Shown: positions 54,989 to 64,000 of the stretch, piece by piece | How the letters are laid out: each line of letters opens with the position of its first letter | Numbering within the stretch: position 1 is the stretch's first letter | Assembly (NCBI GenBank): GCA_017745235.1 | Contig: JAGHZU010000002.1 | Span: forward strand, 248,001-312,000 | Length of the DNA: 64,000 bases | DNA from: Caulobacter sp. | GTDB lineage: Bacteria; Pseudomonadota; Alphaproteobacteria; Caulobacterales; Caulobacteraceae | Direction of reading: 5' to 3' | Program-made: the position numbers and the translations under genes | The notes under the pieces: generated by a model | The model's input: the letters and a program-made list of their open reading frames with translations, nothing else | Told to the model about the DNA's origin: nothing | Databases searched by the model: none

Positions 54989-56679
54989 TCGCGCACGATC
55001 CCGTGGTGGTGACCGCCGGCGCTTGCCTCGGGCAGGTCGACGCGGAAACGCGCACCGATCACGCGACCGTCGGCGTCCTTGCGGTTTTCGGCGGTGATGT
55101 GGCCGCCGTGGGCCTCCACGATCTGGCGGGCGATCGACAGGCCAAGGCCCGAATTGCCCCCGAACGCCCGGCCCTTGGGGCGCGAGGTGTAGAAACGCTC
55201 GAAGATGGTCTCGAGATTGTCGGGCGGAATGCCGGGGCCGTCGTCGTCGACCGTCACCACCAACCGTCCCGCTTCGCGCAGGCCCCCGGCCTCCCGCGTC
55301 AGCACCACCCGCACCTCGCCGTCCGCGTTGCTGAACGAGCGGGCGTTGTCGATCAGGTTGCGGAACACCTGGCCCATCGGCGTCTCGCGGGCCAGGACCC
55401 TGGCGTGAGCGGGCGCGCCCGAGGCGTCCAGCGTGACCCGCACGCTGCCGGGCGCGTCGCCGGGCCGAAGCTGGGCCGCGTAGAGGTGGATCACCTCGGC
55501 CAGCAGCAGGTTCAGCTCGAAAGCCTTCGGCGCCTCGCGCGACAGCTCCGCGTCCAGGCGCGAGGCGTTGGAAATGTCGGTGACCAGCCGGTCCAGCCGG
55601 CCCACGTCCTGCTGCAGGATGCCCAGCAGGCGAGCGCGAGCGGCCGGATCGGAGACCAAGTCCAGCGTCTCGATCGCCGAGCGGATCGAGGTCAGGGGGT
55701 TCTTGATCTCGTGGGCCACGTCGGCGGCGAAGCGCTCGATGGCGTCCATCCGCTCCGACATCGAATCGGTCATCTCCTCCAGCGCCCGCGACAGGTCGCC
55801 CAGTTCGTCCTTGCGGTCGGAGATGTCGGGCAGGGAGATGGCGCGCGCGCCTTCGAGGCGTACGTGGTCGGCGGCCCGCGCCATGCGCAGCACCGGCTGG
55901 GCGATCAGGCGGTTGAGGAGGAACGACGAGATCAAGGTCGTGGCCACCGCGATCAGGGCGAAGGGCAGCAGGGCCTTGCGCTCGGCGGCGATGATCTGGT
56001 CGACGTCGCCGGCCTCCAGGGTCAGCACGCCCAGCACCGCGCGGACGTGCTGGATCGGGATCGACACCGACACCACGCGGTCGCCGTTTTCCGACAAGCG
56101 GGTGCCGGCCACCGGCTCGCCCAGGCGGGCGCGGGCGATCTCGGCCTCCAGGGCCCGGCGGGCTTCCTCGGCGACCTTGGGCTTGGCCTTGTCCTCGGCC
56201 ATGGGCAGACGGAAGGCGGGCTGGCCGGGCTTGCGAGCCGGGGGCAGCACCTTCCATTCCACCCGGTCGGCCACGACGTAGCTGTCGGCCAGCTGGTGGC
56301 CCTGGGCGTCGAACAACCGCGCCCGCTGCGAGCGAGGAATGAACAGGCCCTGCAGGATATCGCTGGCCCGGTCCGCCTCGAGCATGGGCTCGGGATCGCC
56401 CACCGTCGCGGCCAGGTCGATGACGTTGGCGATCAGCTCGCCCTGGGTGGTCAGGCTGTCGATGCGGGCGTTGATCAGGCCGCTGCGCAGCTCGTTCAGC
56501 ACAAGGGCCCCGCCAAGCAGGATGGCCAGGGCCAGGACGTTCAGGCCGATGATCAGCCGCCCCAGGCGCGAGCCCCTCGGCCAGGCGAGCTTGGGCCAGA
56601 CGAACCTTGGCCTCGTCACGCGCCGCCGGGGACCCTCGCCGTCGGGATCAGGATTCGCGATAGCGGTAGCCGACGCCAT
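54985..56679 (-). CDS. chvG: Sensor histidine kinase ChvG
   Basis: A 564-residue kinase of the ChvG/ExoS/BvrS family that responds to acid and cell-wall stress in alphaproteobacteria. After a basic leader ([14 protein letters not shown]) come helix 1 (about 41-63), a periplasmic domain (about 64-235), helix 2 (236-258), HAMP, the His box [12 protein letters not shown] (His323), the N box [11 protein letters not shown], the G1 box [10 protein letters not shown] and the G2 box [12 protein letters not shown]. The start is unsure: ATG 56679 overlaps chvI by 32 bases; GTG 56619 would remove 20 residues. Neither has a good ribosome site, in keeping with coupling to chvI. Confidence 0.95.
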   Translation of the reverse strand: MASATAIANPDPDGEGPRRRVTRPRFVWPKLAWPRGSRLGRLIIGLNVLALAILLGGALVLNELRSGLINARIDSLTTQGELIANVIDLAATVGDPEPMLEADRASDILQGLFIPRSQRARLFDAQGHQLADSYVVADRVEWKVLPPARKPGQPAFRLPMAEDKAKPKVAEEARRALEAEIARARLGEPVAGTRLSENGDRVVSVSIPIQHVRAVLGVLTLEAGDVDQIIAAERKALLPFALIAVATTLISSFLLNRLIAQPVLRMARAADHVRLEGARAISLPDISDRKDELGDLSRALEEMTDSMSERMDAIERFAADVAHEIKNPLTSIRSAIETLDLVSDPAARARLLGILQQDVGRLDRLVTDISNASRLDAELSREAPKAFELNLLLAEVIHLYAAQLRPGDAPGSVRVTLDASGAPAHARVLARETPMGQVFRNLIDNARSFSNADGEVRVVLTREAGGLREAGRLVVTVDDDGPGIPPDNLETIFERFYTSRPKGRAFGGNSGLGLSIARQIVEAHGGHITAENRKDADGRVIGARFRVDLPEASAGGHHHGIVRE

Positions 56680-57358
56680 ACAGGGTTTCGATCGAGTCGA
56701 ATTCGGGGTCCACCTGGCGGAACTTCTTGCGCATCCGCTTGATGTGGCTGTCGATCGTGCGGTCGTCGACATAGACCTGATCGTCGTAGGCGGCGTCCAT
56801 CAGGTTGTCGCGGCTCTTCACGAAGCCGGGACGCTGGGCCAGCGACTGCAGCAGCAGGAACTCGGTCACGGTCAGGCGAACCGGCTTGCCGTCCCAAAGG
56901 CTGTCGTGGCGGGCCGAATCGAGCGTCAGCTTGCCCCGCTTCATGATCTTGGAATTGGCCGCGCCCGGCGCGGCGCCCGCGCTGTCGTCCTCTTCCGGAC
57001 GGGCCCGGCGCAGCACCGCCTTGACCCGCTCCAGCAGTAGGCGCTGGCTGAACGGCTTGTGGATGTAGTCGTCGGCCCCGAGGTTGAAGCCCAGGATCTC
57101 GTCGATCTCGTCGTCCTTGGACGTGAGCATGATGACCGGGATCTCGGTGGTCTGGCGCAGGCGGCGCAGCACCTCCATGCCGTCCATGCGGGGCATCTTC
57201 ACGTCCAGCACCACCAGGTCGGGCGGGTTGCTTTCGACCGCGTCCAGGCCCGAGGCGCCGTCGTAGTACGCCTTGACGGTATGGCCGTGGCTTTCCAGGG
57301 CCAGCGAAACCGAGGCGACGATGTTCTCGTCGTCGTCGATGAGAGTAATTTCGGCCAT
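56648..57358 (-). CDS. chvI: Response regulator ChvI
   Basis: A 236-residue OmpR-class regulator. Receiver: Asp8-Asp10, phospho-acceptor Asp52 ([12 protein letters not shown]), Thr79 and Lys101 (IHKPF). The winged helix ends [20 protein letters not shown] and [11 protein letters not shown], the characteristic ChvI tail. A low-complexity linker ([14 protein letters not shown]) joins the domains. In Caulobacter ChvI is reported to control stress genes and the small RNA ChvR. ATG 57358 heads the five-gene operon with chvG, hprK, EIIA and ptsH. Confidence 0.96.
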   Translation of the reverse strand: MAEITLIDDDENIVASVSLALESHGHTVKAYYDGASGLDAVESNPPDLVVLDVKMPRMDGMEVLRRLRQTTEIPVIMLTSKDDEIDEILGFNLGADDYIHKPFSQRLLLERVKAVLRRARPEEDDSAGAAPGAANSKIMKRGKLTLDSARHDSLWDGKPVRLTVTEFLLLQSLAQRPGFVKSRDNLMDAAYDDQVYVDDRTIDSHIKRMRKKFRQVDPEFDSIETLYGVGYRYRES

Positions 57359-57563
57359 CGAGCCCTATGGTTCCTTTCACGCCTTGCCGGCCGATACTAT
57401 CGGTCGACCTCGCCCCGTACAACGCGGAGAGCGGCGAAGCTTTCCCTGACTTTTGCGGCTCCAGCGTGGCGCCTTTGCGGCCAGCCCCGACGCCTGGGCC
57501 GTTCGGCAACCTCGTCTTAAGGCCTCATCGGCCATGGTGAAGGCTCGGGGAGCCCTTAAGCCC
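57359..57563. promoter_or_regulatory. Divergent control region of chvI and the 568-residue gene
   Basis: These 205 bases hold a perfect 13-base palindrome CCGATACTATCGG (57391-57403) about 33 bases before the chvI ATG. On the minus strand a TTGTACG lies 13 to 15 bases further upstream, so the palindrome overlaps the expected -10 position. I see no other strong box. For the opposite gene only a G-rich ribosome site is visible. Confidence 0.35.
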
Positions 57564-59270
57564 ATGAGCGATCAAGTCCATTACGAGCTGTTCGTGCGCC
57601 GGAAGCCCGGCGCGCAATGGACGCTCGACATGGCGACCGAGAACCGCGCCAACGCCCTGCAGACCGCCGAGGAGGTGCTGGAGCAGGGCCGTGCGATCGC
57701 CGTGCGGGTCACCAAGGAAACGCTCGACCCCGAGACTCGCGAATACAAGTCGATCTCGATCTTCACCAAAGGCCAGGTCGACGGCGGCAAGCCCAAGAAG
57801 CAGCGGGAAGACCTGGATCCCCTCTGCGTCCAGCCCGCCGACCTCTACACCGCCCATGCCCGCGACCGTATCGGCCGCCTGCTGGACGGCTGGCTGGCCC
57901 GCCACAACGCCACACCGTTCGAACTGCTGCACCGCCCCGACCTGGTCGAGAAGCTGGAGGCCTCGGGCACCGACCTCCAGCACGCCCTGCAGAAGATCGC
58001 CATTCCCGAGGCCGAGGCCCGGGGGATGTCGGTCCACGAACTGATCCGCACCTTCCAGGGCCTGGTCGAGCGCACCGTCGCCAACCTGATGAAGGCGTTC
58101 AAGAAGGGCAACCTGCCTGATCTGGACAAGGAAGGCTTCGCGCGCGCCGCCGAGCGGCTGTCGACCGATCCCGACCGCGCCTTCCTGCTGGGCGCCGGGG
58201 TGGCCGCCTCGATCGCGCCCGGGAAGAACTGGGCCGAAAAGATCGCCCGCCTCCTGGACCTGGCCGACGCGGCTCCCTCCGAGCCCAAGGCTCGCGCCGC
58301 GGCCCTGGCGGCGATCGAACAGCCGCTGGCCGAGATCGTCGGCTCCAAGGCTGGCATGGCCGACCTGCTGGACGGCGCCGAGGACCTGGGCTCGACCCTC
58401 GCGGCCATGACCCGCCTCTCGGGAGGCGGTCAGGTCGAGACCCTGATCCGCATCGAGCCGGGCGTGCGCAACTGCATGCCCGAACTGTCGGGCACGGCCC
58501 AGCGCTTGTCCAAGTGGCTGGCCGGCGACGACTTCCCGGCGGTTCGCGTCTCGATCGCCCAGCGCGTGCTCAAGGAACTGAACGGCGTGCGCCGCCTCAA
58601 GCCCGCCGACGCCGAGGCCGAGATCGAGTTCCTGCGCGCCCTGGCCATGAGCCTGACCGCCGCAGCCGGCCGCATCCTGCCGCCAGAGGACATCACCGGG
58701 GCCTTCACCACCCGTTCCAAGACCCTGCTCAACGGCGAGTTCATCGAGGCCCTGCTGGGTCGCGACCGCTCCTCCCGCGATGAGATCCAGATGCTGATCC
58801 GCCTGGCCGAGAACGTCATGGGCGCGGTCAACAAGCGCATGGCCGCCCGCTGGCTGTCGGCCAACATCCAGGCGCTGCGCTTCGAGAAGGAGTTGCGCCA
58901 GGGGCCGGATTCGGCCGCAGCCAAGCTGGCCATGCTGGCGAGCCTGCAGCGCTCGCTGGTCCGTTCGGGCCTGGTGGTCGAGGACTACGGCCCGCTGTGC
59001 GAGAAGCTGGGCGACCTGGGCGCCATGGTCGAGGCCGACGCGCGCCTGCTGACCATGCTGGTTCGCGCGCCCGCGCCCCTGCCCCAGAAGCTGTCGGTGC
59101 TGATCCGCCTGGCCATGGGCGAGGCCGGCCCCACCGGCCCCGTCGCCGACCGGGCCAAGCTGGAAGCCATGAAGCTGGCCCGCGCCCCCGAGGCGCGCGT
59201 GGAGCTGGCCGGCTCGCCCGAGACCGTCGACCTGCTCAAGGAACTGGTCCAGCACAAGGTCGCGGCCTGA
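57564..59270 (+). CDS. Conserved protein of unknown function, helical
   Basis: A 568-residue soluble protein I do not recognise. The N-terminus (about 1-80) looks like a small alpha-beta domain with HYELFVRRKPGAQWTLDMAT; the remainder is a long helical repeat-like region rich in Ala, Leu, Arg and Glu, with no signal peptide or helix for the membrane. Repeated blocks such as LARAPEARVELAGSPETVDL and LLDGAEDLGSTLAAM do not point to a fold. It is divergent from chvI and shares its control region, so a link to envelope stress is worth considering. ATG 57564 is preferred; ATG 57534 would add ten residues. Confidence 0.8.
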   Translation: MSDQVHYELFVRRKPGAQWTLDMATENRANALQTAEEVLEQGRAIAVRVTKETLDPETREYKSISIFTKGQVDGGKPKKQREDLDPLCVQPADLYTAHARDRIGRLLDGWLARHNATPFELLHRPDLVEKLEASGTDLQHALQKIAIPEAEARGMSVHELIRTFQGLVERTVANLMKAFKKGNLPDLDKEGFARAAERLSTDPDRAFLLGAGVAASIAPGKNWAEKIARLLDLADAAPSEPKARAAALAAIEQPLAEIVGSKAGMADLLDGAEDLGSTLAAMTRLSGGGQVETLIRIEPGVRNCMPELSGTAQRLSKWLAGDDFPAVRVSIAQRVLKELNGVRRLKPADAEAEIEFLRALAMSLTAAAGRILPPEDITGAFTTRSKTLLNGEFIEALLGRDRSSRDEIQMLIRLAENVMGAVNKRMAARWLSANIQALRFEKELRQGPDSAAAKLAMLASLQRSLVRSGLVVEDYGPLCEKLGDLGAMVEADARLLTMLVRAPAPLPQKLSVLIRLAMGEAGPTGPVADRAKLEAMKLARAPEARVELAGSPETVDLLKELVQHKVAA

Positions 59271-59350
59271 CCTCTGCTGGCCGCCCCCCTTCTGCTTTGC
59301 GCGCGAACGCCTAAGTTCGTCTCGGCCGCTCGGGCCGGGAGAACAACGAC

Positions 59351-59662
59351 ATGGCGATCTTCAGCGTCCTCTATCCGGCCCGCGAGGGCGCCAAATTCGA
59401 TCACGACTACTACGCCGCCGTGCACATTCCGATGGTCCGGAAAGGCTTCGAGCCCACCGGCCTGACCGACGTGAAGGTTCTTCGCGGCGTACCCGGTCCA
59501 GACGGCGGCCCGCCGCCGTTCGTGGCCATGGTCCACCTGACGTTCCGCGACGCCGAGGCCCTGGGCGCCTCGCTGGGCGGTCCGGCCGCGCCCGCCATCC
59601 TGGCCGACGTCGCCAAGTTCACCGACATCACCCCGATCACCCAGGTCAGCGTCGCAGGCTGA
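59351..59662 (+). CDS. EthD-like domain protein
   Basis: A 103-residue protein of the dimeric alpha/beta-barrel EthD family. Marks are FSVLYPAREGAKFDHDYY, the AVHIPMVRKGF helix start with its conserved His, and the end TDITPITQVSVAG. In other bacteria EthD proteins accompany ether or polyketide degradation, but here the protein stands alone and its substrate is not indicated. ATG 59351 lies 80 bases after the 568-residue gene on the same strand. Confidence 0.88.
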   Translation: MAIFSVLYPAREGAKFDHDYYAAVHIPMVRKGFEPTGLTDVKVLRGVPGPDGGPPPFVAMVHLTFRDAEALGASLGGPAAPAILADVAKFTDITPITQVSVAG

Positions 59663-59666
59663 CCGC

Positions 59667-60838
59667 TCAGCGCCGCTCCAGCACCGCCGACAGCGCCTCG
59701 ACCACCCGGTCGACGTCGCCGTCGGCCATGGCGGGATAGAGCGGCAGGGTCAGACAGCGGGCGTACCAGGCGTCTGCGCCCGGCAGGTCCAGGCTCCCGT
59801 AGCGGGCCTGGTAATAGGGCTGACGGTGGACGGGAATATAGTGGACCTGGCTGCCGATCCCCTCGGATCTCAGCGCCTCGACCACCGCGCGGCGGGTCAC
59901 GCCAAGGGCCTCGAAGTCGATCAGAACGGTCAGCAGGTGCAGGGCCGGATCCGACCAGGCCGGGCTTGCGGCCAGCCGCACGACCGGGGCCAGGGGCGCC
60001 AGCTTCTCGGCATAGAGCGCCGCCAACGCCTTCCGGCGGGCCACGAACCGGTCCAGCTTGGCCAGTTGCGAGATTCCCAGGGCGCACAAGACGTCGGGGA
60101 TGCGGTAGTTGAACCCCAATTCCGGCATCTCGTACCACCAGGGGTCCGAGCCCTCGGGCCTCAGCATGCCGTGCCCGCGCAGGCTGCGGGCCCGCCCCGC
60201 CAGCGTCGCGTCGTTGGTGGTCAGCATGCCGCCCTCGCCCGTGGCCAGGGTCTTGACCGGATGGAACGAGAAGCTGGCGAAGCTGGAGAAGGCGCCGTCC
60301 CCCACCGGGTGGGGCGCGCCGTCGAAGGTGGCGACCGAACCCAGGGCGTGGGGGGCGTCCTCGACCAGCACGGCGCCGACTCCCTCGGCCAGGTCGCGCA
60401 AGGCCGGCAGGTCGCAGACGTCGCCGCGCAGATGCACCGGCAGGACGGCCCGCACCCGACGGCTCCCGGCGCGTTTCAGAGCGTCGGCCAGGGTGGCCGG
60501 CGTCATCAGGCCGCTGTCGGGATCGACGTCGGCGAACACCACCTCGGCCCCGACGTAACGGGCGCAGTTGGCGGTGGCCAGGAAGGTGACCGAGGGCGCG
60601 ATGCAGACGTCGCCCTCCCCGACGCCCAGGGCCAGCATGGCCAGGTGCAGGGTCGCGGTGCCGTTGGCCACGGCGATGGCGTGCTCGGCCCCGACCCTGG
60701 CCTTGAAGGCCGTCTCGAAGGCCTCGACCGTCGGGCCGGTGGTCAGGAAGTCTGCGCGCAGGGCCGCCGCGACCGCCGCGACGTCGTCGTCCTCGATGGT
60801 CTGGCGGCCGTAGGGCAGGAAGGGCCCTTGCCCGGACA

Positions 60839-60839
<1 letters not shown>
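59667..60839 (-). CDS. flmB: FlmB / PseC: UDP-4-keto-6-deoxy-sugar aminotransferase
   Basis: A 390-residue DegT/DnrJ/EryC1-family aminotransferase. PLP binds Lys196 in SFHPVKTLATGEGG; VANGTATLHLAM is the usual cofactor-phosphate region, and EDAPHALGS has the ring-stacking residues. With FlmA it forms the first two steps to pseudaminic acid, which decorates flagellins; in Caulobacter these two genes are flmA and flmB. The start is ATG 60839, which overlaps the flmA stop as TGATG and follows AGAAGG. A TTG one codon upstream is less likely. Confidence 0.93.
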
Positions 60840-61876
<1,037 letters not shown>

Positions 61877-61916
61877 TCAGCCTCCTGGCCGCCCGACCGC
61901 GGCGTCCCGCGCGGGC

Positions 61917-61968
61917 GATTCATGGTTAACGCCCCTCTTGTGCGCCCGATACGTAAAGAGGACGTCAA
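61917..61968. promoter_or_regulatory. flmA / FliL-like divergent control region
   Basis: The 118-base gap holds a GATTC methylation site (61917-61921), a GTTAAC (61925-61930) that could be a CtrA half-site, and on the minus strand a perfect -35 hexamer TTGACG (61968-61963) without a good -10 partner. The CtrA-type second half is missing, so the site is doubtful. Confidence 0.3.
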
Positions 61969-61991
61969 CCACGCCGTGCGAGAAGGACGCC

Positions 61992-62396
61992 ATGCGCCGC
62001 GCCCTGATCCCGTCCGCCCTCGCCCTGGCTCTCGCGAGCCTGGCCGCCCAGCCCGCCTTCGCCGGCCACGGCAAGGAGGAGGCCAAGGCGGCGCCGACCT
62101 ATTTCGCCCTCCAGCCGCTGACCGCCACCGCCATCCGCCGCGACGGCCGACGCGGGGTGCTGATCGTCGAGGCCGGGGTCCAGGCCATGGACCCCAAGCT
62201 GATGGAGCGCGCCCAGCAGTCCGAACCCCGCCTGCGCGCGGCCTTCGCCCAGGTGCTGATGACCTACGCCTCGGGCCTGCCGCGCGGCGCGCCGCCGGAC
62301 CTGAACTACCTGTCGGGCAAGATGCAGGGCGCCGCCGACGAGGTGCTGGGCCGCAAGGGCTCCAAGGTGCTGCTCGGCTCAGCGATCGTGAACTGA
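61992..62396 (+). CDS. Exported FliL-like protein
   Basis: A 134-residue protein with a Sec signal peptide (cleavage after Ala-Phe-Ala near residue 24). The mature part, YFALQPLTATAIRRDGRRG then LIVEAGVQAMDPKLMERAQ and LRAAFAQVLMTYASGLPRG, has the strand-strand-helix layout of the FliL/stomatin-like domain but lacks the transmembrane anchor of FliL. FliL proper supports flagellar stators. Its position divergent from flmA would suit a flagellar link, but this is weak. ATG 61992 follows AAGGA. Confidence 0.75.
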   Translation: MRRALIPSALALALASLAAQPAFAGHGKEEAKAAPTYFALQPLTATAIRRDGRRGVLIVEAGVQAMDPKLMERAQQSEPRLRAAFAQVLMTYASGLPRGAPPDLNYLSGKMQGAADEVLGRKGSKVLLGSAIVN

Positions 62397-62403
62397 GGCG
62401 ACG

Positions 62404-62428
62404 GCGGGCCAAGCCCGCTGGCGCTTTT
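62404..62428 (+). terminator. Possible terminator of the FliL-like gene
   Basis: GCGGGC (62404-62409) and GCCCGC (62413-62418) form a 6-bp stem with a three-base loop; TGGCGCTTTT follows. The stem is short and the T-run is displaced by six bases. Confidence 0.35.
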
Positions 62429-62548
62429 CGGTGTGCCCGCCGACGTTCGATGTCATCCGGACCCGAACCTGAAGTCCGCTCACGACGCTAGTCGGACGGC
62501 GACAGGGTCTACTTGTCGGATCGAGTGGTCGCGTCTTAGGGTCACTGC

Positions 62549-62869
62549 ATGGAGATGGTGATCCTAGTTGCGGTTGTAGTCGACGTGCTCGCCATAGCTG
62601 TGTCTTCGGAAGCTTTTCGGCATCGACTAGCCAGTTTCAGGCTGTCTCGGGCAACTCAGCCCGAATATCCGCTGATGCGGCCCCGATCGCCACCGAATGA
62701 GTATCCGTTTTCATCATCACGGGCCTCGCTCCTGTTTGGCCTATTGTTCATATGGACCGGCGAACATCGTGAGTACGAAGATCGACGGCTGACCCGCTAT
62801 GCGTGGATGGCGCGCCTGAGCATGCTGGGACTACCTGCCATCATTCTGCTCTGGGCCGTGGCAAGCTGA
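62549..62869 (+). CDS. Small hypothetical membrane protein, lower GC
   Basis: A 106-residue protein I do not recognise, with a hydrophobic helix at each end (VILVAVVVDVLAIAV at 4-18 and LSMLGLPAIILLWAVA near the C-terminus) and perhaps one in the middle (SLLFGLLFIW). The base composition is visibly lower in GC than the neighbours and third positions are less biased, so it may be recently acquired or spurious. ATG 62549 has only a weak ribosome site. Confidence 0.45.
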   Translation: MEMVILVAVVVDVLAIAVSSEAFRHRLASFRLSRATQPEYPLMRPRSPPNEYPFSSSRASLLFGLLFIWTGEHREYEDRRLTRYAWMARLSMLGLPAIILLWAVAS

Positions 62870-62909
62870 CCGCTTCCCACCCTTTGTGGACCGCTGGCGA
62901 CAATCCCGC

Positions 62910-63404
62910 CTACTTCTTCCGCCGCGCCCGGAAGAATCCGCGCAGCAGTTCCGCGCTCTCCTCGGCCAGGACCCCGCCAGTCACTTCCGGCCGCCAGTGG
63001 CAGGTGGGCTGGGCGAAAAACCGGGGGCCGTGCAGCACGGCGCCGCCCTTGGGGTCCTCGGCGCCGAACACCACCCGGCCGATGCGGGCGTGGCTGATGG
63101 CGCCGGCGCACATGGCGCAGGGCTCCAGCGTCACAACCAGGGTCAGGTCGGTCAGCCGATAGTTCTCCAGCTTGGCGGCGGCGATCCGCATGGCCGCGAT
63201 CTCGGCGTGGGCCGTGGGGTCGTGGGCGCCGATGGGTCCGTTGCCGGCGGCGGCGACCACCTCGCCGGTTCGCGGATCCAGGATCACAGCCCCGACCGGC
63301 GTCTCGCCCCGCGCGGCGGCGGCGTGGGCTTGGTCCAGCGCCAGACGCATCATCCGCTCGTCTTGATCCCCGGCCGGATCGGTGCGCATAGGAAAACCGC
63401 CCAT
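62910..63404 (-). CDS. tadA: tRNA-specific adenosine deaminase TadA
   Basis: A 164-residue cytidine/deoxycytidylate deaminase fold. Zinc ligands are His66 in TAHAEIAAM (with catalytic Glu68) and Cys96/Cys99 in LEPCAMCAGA. RIGRVVFGAEDPKGGA is the tRNA-type C-terminal block. TadA changes A34 to inosine in arginine tRNA. The first ATG is at 63404; ATG 63389, with a better G-rich site, would remove five residues. It is divergent from rluB over 35 bases. Confidence 0.95.
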   Translation of the reverse strand: MGGFPMRTDPAGDQDERMMRLALDQAHAAAARGETPVGAVILDPRTGEVVAAAGNGPIGAHDPTAHAEIAAMRIAAAKLENYRLTDLTLVVTLEPCAMCAGAISHARIGRVVFGAEDPKGGAVLHGPRFFAQPTCHWRPEVTGGVLAEESAELLRGFFRARRKK

Positions 63405-63439
63405 CGTGAGATGCGCCCAGCCCCTCGAAGGACGACGCC

Positions 63440-64000
63440 ATGACCGAGAAATACCAGCCCCACCTGCATGACAACGCCCTGCTGGGTCAAGACGACCCGG
63501 AGAACGCCTTCCCGGGCGGCGAGGGCGAAGGCGAGCGCGTGGCCAAGACGCTGGCCCGCTCGGGCGTGGCCTCGCGGCGCGAGGTCGAGCGCCTGATCGA
63601 GGGCGGGCGCGTGGCCCTGAACGGCGCGGTGCTGACCAGCCCGGCGGTCAAGGTGCGCCCCGGCGACATCCTGACCGTCGACGGCAAGATCGTCGACGAG
63701 CCCGAACCCACCCGCCTGTTCCGCTATCACAAGCCCACCGGCCTGCTGACCTCGCACAACGATCCCGGCGGCCGCCCCACGGTGTTCCAGGCCCTGCCGC
63801 GAGAACTGCCACGCGTGATCTCGGTCGGCCGCCTGGACCTCAATTCCGAAGGCCTGCTGCTGCTGACCAACGACGGCGAGCTGTCGCGCGCCCTGGAGAT
63901 GCCGCAGAACGCCTGGCAGCGCCGCTACCGCGCCCGCGCCTTCGGCGTGACCACCCAGGAGAAGCTGGACCGCCTGAAGAACGGCATCACTGTCGACGGC
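63440..64000 (+). CDS. rluB: RsuA/RluB family pseudouridine synthase, 5' part
   Basis: The first 187 codons of a gene that continues past the window. An acidic leader (about 1-30) precedes an S4 RNA-binding domain (VAKTLARSGVASRREVERLI), and the catalytic block is SVGRLDLNSEGLLLLTNDG with Asp133. RluB modifies a uridine of 23S rRNA; RsuA and RluE/RluF share the fold, so the symbol is the most likely choice and not certain. ATG 63440 follows AAGGA. Confidence 0.9.
   Translation, partial: MTEKYQPHLHDNALLGQDDPENAFPGGEGEGERVAKTLARSGVASRREVERLIEGGRVALNGAVLTSPAVKVRPGDILTVDGKIVDEPEPTRLFRYHKPTGLLTSHNDPGGRPTVFQALPRELPRVISVGRLDLNSEGLLLLTNDGELSRALEMPQNAWQRRYRARAFGVTTQEKLDRLKNGITVDG

Overview
The window is a 64 kb piece of a GC-rich alphaproteobacterial chromosome, almost certainly from Caulobacter or a very close relative. 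The evidence is the gene set rather than any single marker: a 1613-residue NAD-glutamate dehydrogenase (gdhZ), a WecG-type glycosyltransferase matching the holdfast enzyme HfsJ, the flagellin-glycosylation pair flmA/flmB, a chvI-chvG-hprK-EIIA-HPr operon, a CGPC-type CnoX chaperedoxin, a freestanding ProXp-ala deacylase, and several promoters that fit the Caulobacter housekeeping pattern (TTGACGS, 10-14 bases, GCTANAWC). Coding density is high, no gap between genes exceeds 300 bases, and I see no insertion sequence, prophage, CRISPR array, tRNA or rRNA.

Layout. 1-4 kb: the end of purH, a dienelactone-hydrolase-like enzyme, a DUF418 membrane protein and an Atg22-like MFS carrier. 4-12 kb: gdhZ, a structured intergenic element that may be a small RNA (9037-9161), an AI-2E-type permease and a HerA-like ATPase. 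12-17.6 kb, minus strand: an MHYT-GGDEF-EAL cyclic-di-GMP protein, an EamA exporter, an SDR dehydrogenase, a 64-residue membrane peptide and hfsJ. 17.7-25.8 kb: quinone oxidoreductase, isoaspartyl peptidase, a UbiH-type hydroxylase, a NagX-like acyltransferase, Trm112-like and LON-domain proteins, CnoX, ProXp-ala, a DUF6065 protein and a lipoprotein. 25.8-32.1 kb: an outer-membrane barrel, an OmpR/BaeR-type two-component pair, a membrane PQQ glucose dehydrogenase, and a membrane protein plus winged-helix regulator behind two matching palindromes. 32-43 kb: glmM and glmS (divergent), an amino-acid permease, a Tat-exported phosphoesterase, an esterase-fold protein lacking its nucleophile, cfa, and an aldo/keto reductase divergent from a LysR regulator. 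43-53.8 kb: asd, rarD, a DHA2 exporter, an outer-membrane protein, a serine beta-lactamase-like hydrolase, pdxY, ahcY, a CYTH-CHAD protein and bioB. 53.8-57.4 kb: the HPr/EIIA/HprK/ChvG/ChvI operon. 57.5-64 kb: a conserved 568-residue unknown, an EthD-like protein, flmB/flmA, a FliL-like exported protein, a small lower-GC ORF, tadA and the start of rluB.

Functional themes are metabolism of nitrogen and precursors (gdhZ, glmM/glmS, asd, ahcY, bioB, pdxY, purH), envelope and surface polysaccharide (glmM/glmS, hfsJ, flmA/flmB, cfa, outer-membrane proteins), and signalling (cyclic-di-GMP protein, two two-component systems, nitrogen-type PTS). The ChvI-ChvG operon joins an envelope-stress sensor to HPr kinase, EIIA and HPr by overlapping stop and start codons.

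Most of the window is ordinary housekeeping sequence. The most interesting non-coding signals are three stem-loops with six-G loops upstream of the gdhZ promoter, twin CTCTG-N5-CAGAG palindromes 31 bases apart before the membrane-protein/regulator pair, and a nested hairpin in front of hfsJ. All names rest on reading motifs by eye; no database search was run.
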